This document shows, piece after piece, positions 46,222-54,464 of a DNA stretch of 64,000 nucleotides (position 1 is the stretch's first letter; every line of letters starts with the position of its first letter). Position numbers and translations under genes: made by a program. The notes below the pieces were generated by a model. The model had not been told where the DNA came from and made no database searches. It saw nothing but the letters and a program-made list of their open reading frames with translations. Origin of the DNA: Actinomyces sp. (GTDB lineage Bacteria > Actinomycetota > Actinomycetes > Actinomycetales > Actinomycetaceae); contig NZ_JARKVC010000006.1 in NCBI RefSeq assembly GCF_029851875.1, positions 16,782 to 80,781 on the forward strand, read 5' to 3'.

Positions 46222-46722
46222 ATGAGACCGAATGTTCCCAGCGCCCAGGCTCGTGACCTGACTGCCTTGACTGGCAGGGTCACGAAGGCCCGCACGCCAG
46301 ACCCGGCCAGTCCACGCGAGGCTCTCCAGCCGCCTAGCTCCAACGCCTCCATTGGCTCTCATAGCTCCAACAGTGGCAATAGCGATAACACCTCTGTTGG
46401 AGGTAAAAGCGGCAACACCGGCATTGCTGGTAGCACCGGTATTACCGGTAATAGCGGTGAGAGCGCTGAGGGTGCTCAGGTGGTGCGTGCTGAGCGCTCC
46501 AAGATCAGCGTGTATGTGCCGACAGAGATAGCGGACCGAGCACGTAGCGCATGGCGCATGACAGGGGTTACCCCAGGGCAGGAGTATGTCTCGTTCTCAG
46601 CCTGGGTCTCCCAGGCTATCGAGAAGGCTGTCCTTGAGGCCGAGCAGGAGCTGAACCAGGGGCAGCCTTTCCCGCCGACGCCTGTCGGGATCAGCCCCAC
46701 CGGGCCAGCACCTCGCCTCTAG
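46222..46722 (+). CDS. probable ParB-like (ribbon-helix-helix) partition partner
   Basis: A 166-residue protein starting at ATG 46222, five bases after GAGGAG and 17 bases after parA. The first 85 residues are a low-complexity Ser/Gly/Asn linker encoded by the 9-bp repeat (array C). The C-terminal half is folded: KISVYVPTEIADRARSAWRM, then YVSFSAWVSQAIEKAVLEAE, which resembles a ribbon-helix-helix (strand then two helices). Position and fold suggest the centromere-binding partner of ParA; the assignment is inferred, not shown by a diagnostic motif. Confidence 0.6.
   Translation: MRPNVPSAQARDLTALTGRVTKARTPDPASPREALQPPSSNASIGSHSSNSGNSDNTSVGGKSGNTGIAGSTGITGNSGESAEGAQVVRAERSKISVYVPTEIADRARSAWRMTGVTPGQEYVSFSAWVSQAIEKAVLEAEQELNQGQPFPPTPVGISPTGPAPRL
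46345..46475 (+). repeat. 9-bp-phased repeat array C, inside the parA partner gene
   Basis: About fourteen 9-base units, clearest in GGTAGCACC-GGTATTACC and GGTAATAGC-GGTGAGAGC near 46429-46465. They encode IGSHSSNSGNSDNTS and STGITGNSGES. The DNA words match those in arrays A, B and D, although the reading frame and context differ. Confidence 0.65.
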
Positions 46723-46824
46723 CTCTCCGCTTGCTATCACTCCCACCTGGCTGGCGGTGGTGGAGGACAGGAAGCGCGCTACTCCTTCTCTCTGCCGCCG
46801 CCAGCCCCAGCTGACTGAGGACCA

Positions 46825-47673
46825 ATGAGGTACCTGTCTCCGTTGCGCTACCCGGGCGGCAAGGCCCGCCTGGCACCGCTCCTCGCGCACCTGATCAACG
46901 CCCAGCAGCCCCGCCCTGCCTGCTACGCCGAGCCATACGCTGGTGGAGCAGGAGCGGCTCTGCGCCTGCTGTCCGACGGCGTTGTCGAGCACGTCCACCT
47001 CAACGACGTCAATCCAGGTATCGCGGCTCTGTGGCGCACCATCACCTGCCCCGAGGGCGCTAAGGCCTTCTGCGACCTCATCGAGGACACCCCCGTCACT
47101 ATCGAGCAGTGGCACCACCAGCGCAGCACCTACCAGCACGGGCAAGCCGATGACCTCACCCTGGGGTTCGCCACCTTCTTCCTCAACCGCACCAACCGCT
47201 CCGGCATCCTGGGAGCCCGCCCCATCGGCGGTCTGGACCAGACCGGCAGGTGGGGTATTGACGCTCGTTTCAACAAGCCAGCCCTCATTGAGCGCGTCCA
47301 GGCTGTCGCGGCCCTGGGTGAGCGCATCCACGTCACCCGGCTCGACGGTGTGGACTTCCTGACCCGCCTGGGACAGACGTGTCAGGAGGTGTTCGTCTAC
47401 GCTGATCCGCCCTACGTTGAGCAGGGCCCGAGCCTCTACCTCCACGCCTTCAGCCCGTCCGACCACCAGCGCCTGGCCGAGCACCTGCGTGGGGCCAGCT
47501 ACCCGTGGGTGCTCACCTATGACGACCAGCCTGTCGTCCGGGACCGTCTCTACTCTTGGGCGACTTGCAGGAGCTTCGCTATTGCCCACACAGCCGCCCG
47601 CCAGCACATCGGGCAAGAGACCATCATCCACAGCCCCTCCCTCACCGAGGCCTCTAGCGCCATCCTTCCTTAG
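46825..47673 (+). CDS. D12-class DNA adenine methyltransferase
   Basis: A 282-residue Dam-like enzyme: RYPGGKARL at the N-terminus, AdoMet motif I EPYAGGAGAAL (36-46), FFLNRTNRSGIL, and the catalytic motif ADPPY (193-197). It methylates adenine N6; the usual GATC target of the class is not proved. No restriction endonuclease lies nearby, so it is a solitary methylase, probably protecting the element from host restriction during transfer. Confidence 0.9.
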   Translation: MRYLSPLRYPGGKARLAPLLAHLINAQQPRPACYAEPYAGGAGAALRLLSDGVVEHVHLNDVNPGIAALWRTITCPEGAKAFCDLIEDTPVTIEQWHHQRSTYQHGQADDLTLGFATFFLNRTNRSGILGARPIGGLDQTGRWGIDARFNKPALIERVQAVAALGERIHVTRLDGVDFLTRLGQTCQEVFVYADPPYVEQGPSLYLHAFSPSDHQRLAEHLRGASYPWVLTYDDQPVVRDRLYSWATCRSFAIAHTAARQHIGQETIIHSPSLTEASSAILP

Positions 47674-47717
47674 AGCTAAGGAGCGGAAAGAAGGATGCTA
47701 GACCCGCGAGTTGCTGT

Positions 47718-47755
47718 CCGCCCCTGTTTGCCCTGTCATGGGTGAGCAGGGGCGG
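47718..47755. terminator. hairpin between the methyltransferase and convergent gene
   Basis: CCGCCCCTG (47718-47726) and CAGGGGCGG (47747-47755) pair perfectly around a 20-base loop containing a small inner CCC/GGG pairing. It lies between convergent genes and probably terminates both. Confidence 0.6.
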
Positions 47756-47766
47756 TTCATCGCTTC

Positions 47767-48639
47767 TCATCGCCGCCACACATACACTGCCTCACGCCCA
47801 CCAGACCACGGAGCCCCCTCCGGGCCCCTGATGTAGGAGTTCACCCACTGCAAGCGGCGCAGCTCGCGACCTTTGCCGTAGGCCTGTTGCGTCCAGTGAC
47901 CACGCACCAGATGCCGGGTGCGTAGCTTCCTGCCTGAGCCGTCGGCCTCTTCGTCATCGGTGATGCGTTTGAGGGGGCGCAGGTCCACGACCGTGACCTC
48001 ATGCAGCACCGGAGGCCCACCATCGACGCTTGGGCGGGTGCGCCCGGTTTTGACATCCAGGGTGGTGCGCTGAGCGACGGTGGGCTGCATCATCATCACC
48101 ACAGTGGCCGCAAAGAAGGACCACAGGGCCCGCTCCTGCTCAGGCATATCAGCGGGAGGATTGTCCAGGTCAAGCGGCATGGCGGCCCTGAGGGTGACTA
48201 TGGGCAGCAGATCGCGCATGCTCTCACCACTGACCCGCCCGATCCTCGTCATGGGCGTGAGCTCGACATGATCGCCTCGCACACGCCACACCAACGCATC
48301 GATGAGCAGTGCATTCAAGCCGAAAATCTGGCTCACCGCAGACCCTTCGCTCTCCCAGGCAGGTAGTGGATGCTCAAAACCGATCAGGCCGATAGGGCGG
48401 GGGATGTCTGCGTGGGTGAGGTGTGGGATGTCGTGGGAGGCATCCATAGCGGCCCGCGCCATGGGGTCCGTGACCCAGAAAAGCTCCGCTGCGCGGATCG
48501 AGAAAGCAAGATCATGAAAAGCTCTGCCCGCACCCGGCTTGGTGTAGTGCTCGGAGTAGATGTAGAGGAGAGACAGTGTGGCGCGGCGTACTGATGGCAG
48601 TGCCCCAGCACCCCATGCGCTCATGCGGCGGCGGGCCAT
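47767..48639 (-). CDS. conserved actinobacterial mobile-element protein of unknown function
   Basis: A 290-residue soluble protein. The C-terminal third is the most family-like: RTRHLVRGHWTQQAYGKG, then RLQWVNSYIRGPEGAPW and VYVWRR. I associate this pattern with uncharacterised proteins of actinobacterial plasmids and phages. No catalytic motif is evident. Its start is one base beyond the stop of the upstream gene, so the two are cotranscribed leftward, opposite to ssb-parA-methylase. Confidence 0.6.
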   Translation of the reverse strand: MARRRMSAWGAGALPSVRRATLSLLYIYSEHYTKPGAGRAFHDLAFSIRAAELFWVTDPMARAAMDASHDIPHLTHADIPRPIGLIGFEHPLPAWESEGSAVSQIFGLNALLIDALVWRVRGDHVELTPMTRIGRVSGESMRDLLPIVTLRAAMPLDLDNPPADMPEQERALWSFFAATVVMMMQPTVAQRTTLDVKTGRTRPSVDGGPPVLHEVTVVDLRPLKRITDDEEADGSGRKLRTRHLVRGHWTQQAYGKGRELRRLQWVNSYIRGPEGAPWSGGREAVYVWRR

Positions 48640-48640
48640 G

Positions 48641-49069
48641 TCAGGCGGATTCTTTGAGCCAGCGGTCCAGGGTGGTGCGCGTGATCTCCGCGTGCTGCGC
48701 CACCCTGGTCTTGGCCTCGCCCGCAGCGACCGCGCCGCGCACCGCCCGCCGGAAAGCCGCCTGGGCTTCCTCGACCTGCTCTAGCCAGTAGTCGATCTCC
48801 TCCAGGGGCGTGTAGCCGGTGAGGACCAGGCCGAGGTAGACGGCCTCATCATCCGGGGCCGGGGCAGTCTCGGACTGTGACCAGTCAATGATTGCTGTCA
48901 CGGCGGCATGCCGACGCTCGGAGGTCTCATCATCTACCGCACTCGAAGCGCTGCCCCCAGCGCCTAGTAGATGTCTAGACAGCCAAGACATGACCTGTCC
49001 GGCGCTAGTGTCATCTGTGATGGACAGGGTGCCAGTGGTGCCGATAGCGTCACGGATTGACTTCAACAT
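48641..49069 (-). CDS. small protein with a C-terminal helix-turn-helix-like segment
   Basis: A 142-residue acidic protein. Residues 90-142 (DYWLEQVEEAQAAFRRAVRG, then AKTRVAQHAEITRTTLDRWL) fit an HTH that could bind DNA. The N-terminal part is Ser/Thr-rich and unrecognised. It is cotranscribed with the following unknown gene. A regulator or a partner of that protein is plausible, but neither is shown. Confidence 0.6.
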   Translation of the reverse strand: MLKSIRDAIGTTGTLSITDDTSAGQVMSWLSRHLLGAGGSASSAVDDETSERRHAAVTAIIDWSQSETAPAPDDEAVYLGLVLTGYTPLEEIDYWLEQVEEAQAAFRRAVRGAVAAGEAKTRVAQHAEITRTTLDRWLKESA

Positions 49070-49111
49070 GAGAGCGTCTCCCTGTTATTCTCATCTTGTT
49101 TTCTTTCTGCA

Positions 49112-49150
49112 CCCCGCCCCCTACCGTGAGCTAGACGGTAGGGGGCGGGG
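49112..49150. terminator. strong 16-bp hairpin between two minus-strand genes
   Basis: CCCCGCCCCCTACCGT (49112-49127) and its complement (49135-49150) enclose a seven-base loop. It lies downstream of the 112-residue gene and upstream of the 142-residue gene, so it probably isolates the two units. Confidence 0.75.
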
Positions 49151-49163
49151 CTTTGCGTGTGTC

Positions 49164-49502
49164 TCAGTTGGCCTCGCCGTTAATGAGCGTGATGTCATCG
49201 TCGATGACGATCTCCCGACCTTCGGTGGCGCGGAAGTGCTCGGCGAATCGGGCGTTGGACGTAAGGAATCCAAGGATAGTGTCGAGGTTGCTGTCCATGT
49301 AGGCGCGTGCCCGCTCTGGCGTGATGATGGGGCCGACCCACTCGTCGCTGTCGGCGTCCATCATGGCCTGCTGCCTTTCGGCGGCGCGCTCAGCGTTGGC
49401 AACGAACTCATCAGCCTTGATGATTGCGGCGAGTTCTTCGCGGGTGGTTTCGGCTGTGACGGCAATCGGGGTGTCGTCTACAAGGAGCGTGTAGGTGGTC
49501 AC
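49164..49502 (-). CDS. small acidic protein of unknown function
   Basis: A 112-residue protein: a beta-rich start (TYTLLVDDTPIAVTAETTRE), an Ala/Glu-rich helix, and acidic segments ending REIVIDDDITLINGEAN. The high negative charge and small size recall anti-restriction or DNA-mimic proteins of mobile elements, but no family is recognised. It has its own terminator downstream. Confidence 0.5.
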   Translation of the reverse strand: MTTYTLLVDDTPIAVTAETTREELAAIIKADEFVANAERAAERQQAMMDADSDEWVGPIITPERARAYMDSNLDTILGFLTSNARFAEHFRATEGREIVIDDDITLINGEAN

Positions 49503-50010
49503 GGTGCGTTCTCTTTCTGTGGCGGGCTGAGGTCCATTCCCCGTCCCGATGACTTAACTATATGCCAGCGCTACACACAATGCAACACGATTAGACACTT
49601 CAGTGCATGGTATGTGCCACACAATGGGGTTAGTTCTCCAGTTGCAGCTGCCCAGCCACACCAGACAGCACCTCATCTTTTGCGCCAGTGCGGTGCTCGT
49701 TAGTGATGTTGCTGGTGTTTGCTGGAAACATGCAACCTCTAACCTGAAGACTTAGTCGCTTTGGTGGACTAGCTCCTGGCTGCGCTCCCCGTCTCTCAGC
49801 CTACTTCCTACCCATGGCGGGTAAAGGCCGTACCAAAGGCCACTCGCGTGTGCGACTCCATTACCTCTCTCAGCTCTATCACCAGCAATGTCGCCGTTGC
49901 CGGTAATAGAGCCGTTACTGGTGTTAGCGCTATGAAGCCTTAGAGCCTTGTGGCTGACGGTAGAGGCTCATGGGTCAGACAATGTATGCGTTTGTCCTAC
50001 AGGATTGACC
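49503..50010. other. long intergenic region before the integrase gene
   Basis: 508 bases without a convincing gene, relatively AT-rich in its left part (49550-49620), where the promoter of the leftward genes should be. The right part contains repeat array D (49878-49935). It could hold the element's attP arm sites or an excisionase promoter; no short excisionase ORF stands out. Confidence 0.4.
49878..49935. repeat. 9-bp-phased repeat array D, intergenic
   Basis: About six units, including GGTAATAGAGCCGTTACTGG at 49902-49921, which differs by one base from the copy at 44691-44710. It lies 75-130 bases upstream of the integrase start and outside genes. Confidence 0.7.
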
Positions 50011-50841
50011 ATGAGACCTTTACCGATTCCAGATCTTTGGCACGAGTCGCTCCTTGTCTTTGAGACGCACATGCGAGCTCAAGGTATGCGTGAGAGTGCG
50101 ATCCAGACCAGGCTGCGTCACATTCAGACCATGGCTCGTCGCCTGCCACAGACGGATCCAAACACCTTTAGTTCGCAAGAGCTCACTGAGTGGGTTGCCT
50201 CTCAGACCTGGGCACCTGAGACCCGTCACGCCTACTACGTCTCGATCCGCAAGTTCTTCTCCCTCATCCGCCCCGAGGACTCTCCTGCCAGGGAGTTGCC
50301 TTCTATCGAGCGTCCGATAGGTGCGCCGCGTCCGATCCCTGAGGTGCTCTACCGGACGATGCTTGACCAGAACCTGGATGAGCGGACCAGGACCATTCTC
50401 ATTCTGGCGGGGCAAGTGGGCTTGCGGCGTAGCGAGGTCGCCCAGGTTAATCGTGCGGACCTGCTTGAGGACCTCGGCGGCTGGTCCCTGTCGGTGGTGG
50501 GTAAGGGTGGGAGACGGCGAGTCATTCCGTTGACGGCCTCCACCGCTGAGCTCCTGCTGCGTCGTGCTGAGCGTGATCCGGAGGGATGGGTCTTTCCGTC
50601 ACCTGTTGGTGGCCATCTCGATGCGGACAGGATCAGCAAGATCGCCCGGGCGGTTCTGCCGAAGGGATGGAGTCTGCACACCCTGCGGCACCGTTTCGCT
50701 ACCCGGGCCTATGCCAGCGAACGTGATCTCCTGGCCGTGCAGCGGCTGCTCGGGCACACCTCCGTGGCCACGACTCAGCGTTACACGGCCCCTCCCGATG
50801 ACGCGCTGCGGCATGCGGTCGAGTCAGCATCATCGTTCTAA
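50011..50841 (+). CDS. tyrosine recombinase / integrase
   Basis: A 276-residue recombinase with an N-terminal SAM-like domain (residues 1-90) and a complete catalytic domain: Arg139 in GLRRSEVA, Lys165, His223 and Arg226 in LHTLRHRF, His249 in LLGHTS and nucleophile Tyr258 in TQRYT. ATG 50011 follows AGGA. It probably integrates and excises the element at the tRNA-Met site, although it lies 5.6 kb inside the left end rather than next to it. Dimer resolution (XerC-like) is the alternative, given its compact size. Confidence 0.9.
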   Translation: MRPLPIPDLWHESLLVFETHMRAQGMRESAIQTRLRHIQTMARRLPQTDPNTFSSQELTEWVASQTWAPETRHAYYVSIRKFFSLIRPEDSPARELPSIERPIGAPRPIPEVLYRTMLDQNLDERTRTILILAGQVGLRRSEVAQVNRADLLEDLGGWSLSVVGKGGRRRVIPLTASTAELLLRRAERDPEGWVFPSPVGGHLDADRISKIARAVLPKGWSLHTLRHRFATRAYASERDLLAVQRLLGHTSVATTQRYTAPPDDALRHAVESASSF

Positions 50842-50870
50842 TACACGATCCGACCCGACTAGATACCGGG

Positions 50871-50913
50871 CTGCCCTTACCCACCACTGATGAGATGTGG
50901 TGGGTAAGGGCAG
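50871..50913. terminator. 17-bp hairpin after the integrase gene
   Basis: CTGCCCTTACCCACCAC (50871-50887) and its complement (50897-50913) enclose a nine-base loop. It starts 29 bases after the integrase stop and 30 bases before the antitoxin start, isolating the two. Confidence 0.78.
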
Positions 50914-50943
50914 TACTGAGGTTTCTAGTAGGCCTCAGGGGCA

Positions 50944-51225
50944 ATGGTAGAAGTCAGCTTGTGGGACCCGTCCGAAGCACTCAATGATGAAGAAACCATC
51001 GCTGAGTACATCGCTGCTGCTTTGGAGACTGGCGACTCTGAACTCATCAAGATCGCGCTCAATAATGTTGTCAGGGCTCGTGGGATGACGCAGGCCGCCA
51101 ACGACTCCGGCCTCGCTCGGCAGAGCTTGTACAAAGCCCTCTCGCAGAGCGGCAACCCGTCATTTGAGACTCTCAACAAGATTGTGGCGGCACTGGGCTT
51201 AAGGCTTTCTGCTGTGCCCGCCTGA
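50944..51225 (+). CDS. addiction-module antidote protein (HigA-like HTH) without a toxin partner
   Basis: A 93-residue protein with the opening WDPSEALNDEETIAEYIAAA and the HTH NNVVRARGMTQAANDSGLAR, then QSLYKALSQSGNPSF, characteristic of the putative addiction-module antidote family usually encoded next to a RelE/HigB-like toxin. No toxin is encoded on either side: the integrase terminator lies upstream and 110 empty bases downstream. It may be an orphan antitoxin that neutralises host toxins or a simple regulator. Confidence 0.82.
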   Translation: MVEVSLWDPSEALNDEETIAEYIAAALETGDSELIKIALNNVVRARGMTQAANDSGLARQSLYKALSQSGNPSFETLNKIVAALGLRLSAVPA

Positions 51226-51334
51226 GAGATTCAACCTGTCGACTTATGCGCAGGGGACAGCCTCGTGGCTGCCCCTTGGAGTTGGCACGTGGTCCGCTTT
51301 GGGACTGTGACCCAGGAAAGATGGTCGTGGGCTG

Positions 51335-52147
51335 TCAGTTGTTGGCGGGTGTTTCTGCGGTGGCAGTGATGGTGTCGATGAGCCAGGTGCCGTCTGGTGC
51401 TGTGTTGAGGGTGAGGTAGAGGGTGCCGGTTGTGGTGGTGGGTGGGGTGTTGTCGTGGTAGGTGATGGTGTGGGTGTAGTCGATGGCGCGTTGCCAGGAC
51501 CCGTCGGGTTGGAGTGGCTCGGGCGGTAGGGCTGGGGTGTAGATGGCCTCGATGGTGGCGGTGGATGTTGCTCCGCCTCGGCTGAGGGCGGTGAGGTAGT
51601 CGCCTTGTCCTTTGGATAGGGCGGGGTTGGAGGTGTCGGGGGTGGTGTTGTTGGCGTGGGTGTAGATGGATGCGCGGCGGAATGCGGTGGTGTTGGAGTC
51701 GTCGTAGCGGGTGTCCCAGGTCAGGGAGGTCTGGGCGTAGGCGGCTGCGACTTGGTCGGGGTCAGTCCAGTCGATCTGGTCGGGTTGGGTGGGGAGGATG
51801 GTGGTGTCGCTGATCCATTCGACGCTGGCTGGGTAGAGGCACCACTTGTCCTGGACAAGTGTCCAGTTCGTTCCCAGGCACTTGCTTGTCGCGGTGGGAG
51901 CGGGCTGGACGGTTTGGGCCTGCACACTGTTGGGTGCTGTGTTCACCGTTTGGGCCGAGGTTGCTGATGGGATCGGGCTTGGGGCTGATGTGCTCTGAGT
52001 CCGGTGGTTGTTGGTCAGTGTGGCGGCGATGACGCCAGCGATGAGGGCAGCGAGGACGGCGACCGCGATGATGAGGTAGATGCCGGTCTTGTTTGTGTCC
52101 TCGTTTGTCGCCTCAGCCTGGGGCGGTGGAGGTGGTGGGTTGTTCAT
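51335..52147 (-). CDS. single-pass membrane protein of the transfer region
   Basis: A 270-residue protein: short Pro-rich cytoplasmic N-terminus, one helix (IYLIIAVAVLAALIAGVIAA), a Ser/Thr/Pro/Gln linker, a pair of cysteines in SKCLGTNWTLVQDKWCLYP, and a C-terminal domain with alpha then beta pattern (DQVAAAYAQTSLTWD, then strands). The layout is that of VirB8/TcpC-like or NTF2-like transfer proteins, but homology is not evident. Ends 12 bases upstream of the NlpC-type gene's stop side, so both are one leftward unit. Confidence 0.55.
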   Translation of the reverse strand: MNNPPPPPPQAEATNEDTNKTGIYLIIAVAVLAALIAGVIAATLTNNHRTQSTSAPSPIPSATSAQTVNTAPNSVQAQTVQPAPTATSKCLGTNWTLVQDKWCLYPASVEWISDTTILPTQPDQIDWTDPDQVAAAYAQTSLTWDTRYDDSNTTAFRRASIYTHANNTTPDTSNPALSKGQGDYLTALSRGGATSTATIEAIYTPALPPEPLQPDGSWQRAIDYTHTITYHDNTPPTTTTGTLYLTLNTAPDGTWLIDTITATAETPANN

Positions 52148-52159
52148 GGTGGCCTTCTC

Positions 52160-53122
52160 CTAGTTGATGAATCTTCTGACAGTGACGGATTCGCGTCCCC
52201 AGATGTCTTCGTATTGGATGCCGAGTTGTTCGTTGTCGGCGCTGACCATTTTGCCGTCTCCTGCGTAGATTGCCGCGTGGTAGTAGCGGCCTTCGGGGCC
52301 GGAGAACCAGAAGAGCAGGTCACCTGGCTTGGCTTCGTCCAGGCTTGCGACAGGGGTGCCGAGGCTGGAGGTTGCTTGTTCGTGGGCGGTTCGTGGTAGG
52401 TCGATGCCGAGCTGTTTCATGAATGTCAGGGTCAGGCCTGAGCAGTCATAGTTGGTGGGGCCAGTTGCGCCGAGGGTGTAGCCGTGGGAGTCGTCAGCCG
52501 CGATGCCTTTGGCCCATTCCAGTGCTGAAGCGACGTCACCGCTGACGGTAGCGGCGGCATATTTGGTCATGAGGCCTTTGATCTTGGTGACGTAGTCGCG
52601 AGTTTCCTTGAAGGGCGGGATTCCTCCGTGCTCGCTGACTGCACCTAGGCCTGCGTTGTAGGCGGCCAGGGTGAGGTCGATGCGGTCACCGCTGACTTTT
52701 CCGCTGGCCAGGAGTGCGTCGACGTTTGCGAGCTGGTCGCACATGTACTGGCCTTGGCTGGGGATGGCGTCTGCGGGGTCGAGGACGTCTGCTTTACCGT
52801 CGCCGTTGTGGTCTTTACCCACGCTTGCCCATGTGGAGGGCATGAACTGGCTGATGCCTTGTGCACCGACGGGTGAGCCTGCATTCGGGTTCCAGTTGGA
52901 CTCGGCTTCGATCTGGGCTGCGATGAGGGGCGCGGTGATGCCTTCGCAGGTACTGCCCGCTTTCTTGACCAGATCATGGTATTCGGCTGGGACAGCGTCG
53001 GAGAGTCCAGCGGCTGCCGCACTGCCTTGGCTCGTGTCGAGGAAGGCAGCCCCCATGAGCGGGAGGGCGAGTAGTGCACAGATGCCGCCCAGACCGGTGA
53101 GAGTTGTCTTGATAGTTCCCAT
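52160..53122 (-). CDS. bifunctional lytic transglycosylase and NlpC/P60 peptidase of the transfer apparatus
   Basis: A 320-residue exported wall hydrolase with an N-terminal hydrophobic anchor. The first domain is an SLT-type muramidase (IEAESNWNPNAGSPVGAQGI, catalytic Glu74, then LAAYNAG). The second is NlpC/P60 with Cys227 in YDCSGL and His282 in YYHAAIY. Such fusions (TcpG-like, VirB1 analogues) open the peptidoglycan for Gram-positive conjugation machines. It is divergent from the main transfer operon across a 205-base region with two inverted repeats. Confidence 0.92.
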   Translation of the reverse strand: MGTIKTTLTGLGGICALLALPLMGAAFLDTSQGSAAAAGLSDAVPAEYHDLVKKAGSTCEGITAPLIAAQIEAESNWNPNAGSPVGAQGISQFMPSTWASVGKDHNGDGKADVLDPADAIPSQGQYMCDQLANVDALLASGKVSGDRIDLTLAAYNAGLGAVSEHGGIPPFKETRDYVTKIKGLMTKYAAATVSGDVASALEWAKGIAADDSHGYTLGATGPTNYDCSGLTLTFMKQLGIDLPRTAHEQATSSLGTPVASLDEAKPGDLLFWFSGPEGRYYHAAIYAGDGKMVSADNEQLGIQYEDIWGRESVTVRRFIN

Positions 53123-53187
53123 GCACTTGTTCTCTTTTCACCGTCGCTGCTTGGCAGGTTCGCAGCTGTATTGAGCCGCGGTATGGG

Positions 53188-53270
53188 GATGTCGGGCCGC
53201 GGGTGGTGCATGATTGAGGGGCGGCCCGACATCGTGGACAGCATACTTAAGTTGCTTGCTGCGCAGCAAG
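53188..53270. promoter_or_regulatory. inverted repeats in the divergent transfer-gene promoter region
   Basis: GATGTCGGGCCGC (53188-53200) and GCGGCCCGACATC (53221-53233) form a perfect 13-bp inverted repeat with a 20-base spacer. CTTGCTGCGCAGCAAG (53255-53270) is a separate perfect palindrome. Both lie between the NlpC gene and the rightward transfer operon, and an AT-rich CATACTTAAG lies between them. They are candidate operators for transfer repression, or part of an origin of transfer. Confidence 0.6.
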
Positions 53271-53327
53271 GCGGTACCCTGAGGGCAGTTTCTGACCCTG
53301 CGCACTAGTTGTGCTTGTTTTGGGGGT

Positions 53328-54395
53328 GTGGTGGTGGCTGATCGTTGGGGTGGTGCTGGCTATCGGGCGAGTGCTTCGGTGGCGCTTTCTCGCTCGACTC
53401 AGGGCGCTCTAGGTGGTGAGCATGTTGCCCCCTCCCCTGTTCTGACGCCTGAGGGTGGCGCGCCACAGCCTCCAGCAATGGCGTTGGGTTTGCCTGAGCG
53501 TGAGGTGCTGCCGGGGTGGTGGCGAGCAGTGTTGCGCGGGCTCTCGTTTGGTTTGTATGAGGGCTTGGAGGATGAGGTGGTGTGGCGTCGGCGCGTGGAT
53601 CGCGCTAGGGCGCTTGCTCCGTTGCCGGATTTGGTGTCGACGATTGTTGTGGCCCAGCCCAAGGGTGGGGTGGGCAAGACTCCCGTGTCTGTTCTGACGG
53701 CTTGTGCGTTGGCGAGGTATGCCAGGCGTTCTCCTGCTGTGTGGGACTTGAATGAGAACGGGGGCTCGCGTTGGCGTCTGGGGCGTGAGGGGCGCACGAG
53801 CGCGGATCTTCTTGTTGAGCCTGCTGCTGGCAATGTGGTTGCTCAGGTGGGGTCTGCGTTGGTGGCGCAGGATGGTGGGGCGTATCAGGTTCTTCCTGCT
53901 GCGATGCCGCCTCGGGCGTTGGATCGGGCGGAGCTTGGGTTGGTGCATTCCAAGCTTGAGGCTGCTGTGACGGACATCGTGGTTGACACGGGTAACTCTG
54001 TGGCGTCAGCGAATTTTGCTGGGGTGCTGGGGTTGGCGGATGTGGTTGTGGTGCCCACTGACTTGGGGGCGGCGACTACGGGCACGACCATGACCTTGTT
54101 TGCCGCCCTGGAGGAGCAGTGGGGTGCGGCGTGGGGTGAGCGTTGCGTGCTGGTGGAGACGGGCGTGGTACCTGACCCGGATCGTGAGGTGCGTTCCTGG
54201 TTGGAGGGGCAGGTTGCGGAGGTGGTGAGGATTCCGTGGGATTCTCATATTGGTGCCCGTGGCTTGCTGGAGTGGTCAGCGCTTGGTGAGGACACGCGTG
54301 AAGCGTGTGCGTCTCTGGCGGCTGCTGTGACAGATGTTTGTCGGCGGGTGGCACCGTCGGGGCGTGAGATACGTACTCAGATGCCGAGCGTCTGA
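53328..54395 (+). CDS. ParA/MinD-like ATPase of the transfer operon
   Basis: A 355-residue protein. A hydrophilic N-terminal third (to about residue 100) precedes a MinD-type ATPase with Walker A PKGGVGKTPV (111-120), DLNENGG, VDTGNSVASANF and VVVVPTDLG. The P-loop has Pro after the usual KT, a variation from KGGVGKTT. Such ATPases occur in actinobacterial conjugative elements and may position the secretion channel. It opens the rightward transfer operon and is distinct from the partition ParA at 45443. Confidence 0.8.
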   Translation: MVVADRWGGAGYRASASVALSRSTQGALGGEHVAPSPVLTPEGGAPQPPAMALGLPEREVLPGWWRAVLRGLSFGLYEGLEDEVVWRRRVDRARALAPLPDLVSTIVVAQPKGGVGKTPVSVLTACALARYARRSPAVWDLNENGGSRWRLGREGRTSADLLVEPAAGNVVAQVGSALVAQDGGAYQVLPAAMPPRALDRAELGLVHSKLEAAVTDIVVDTGNSVASANFAGVLGLADVVVVPTDLGAATTGTTMTLFAALEEQWGAAWGERCVLVETGVVPDPDREVRSWLEGQVAEVVRIPWDSHIGARGLLEWSALGEDTREACASLAAAVTDVCRRVAPSGREIRTQMPSV

Positions 54396-54464
54396 GTGAT
54401 GTGACCTGGGGGCTAAAGGGTGGTGGCTTTTCCTTGTTTCCTAGGTTGAGATGGAGAGAGCGCG

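Noticed and set aside
47767..49069. A restriction endonuclease paired with the adenine methylase
   Set aside because: Neither leftward protein shows a PD-(D/E)xK, HNH or GIY-YIG motif, and they are convergent with the methylase, so a restriction-modification pair is not supported.
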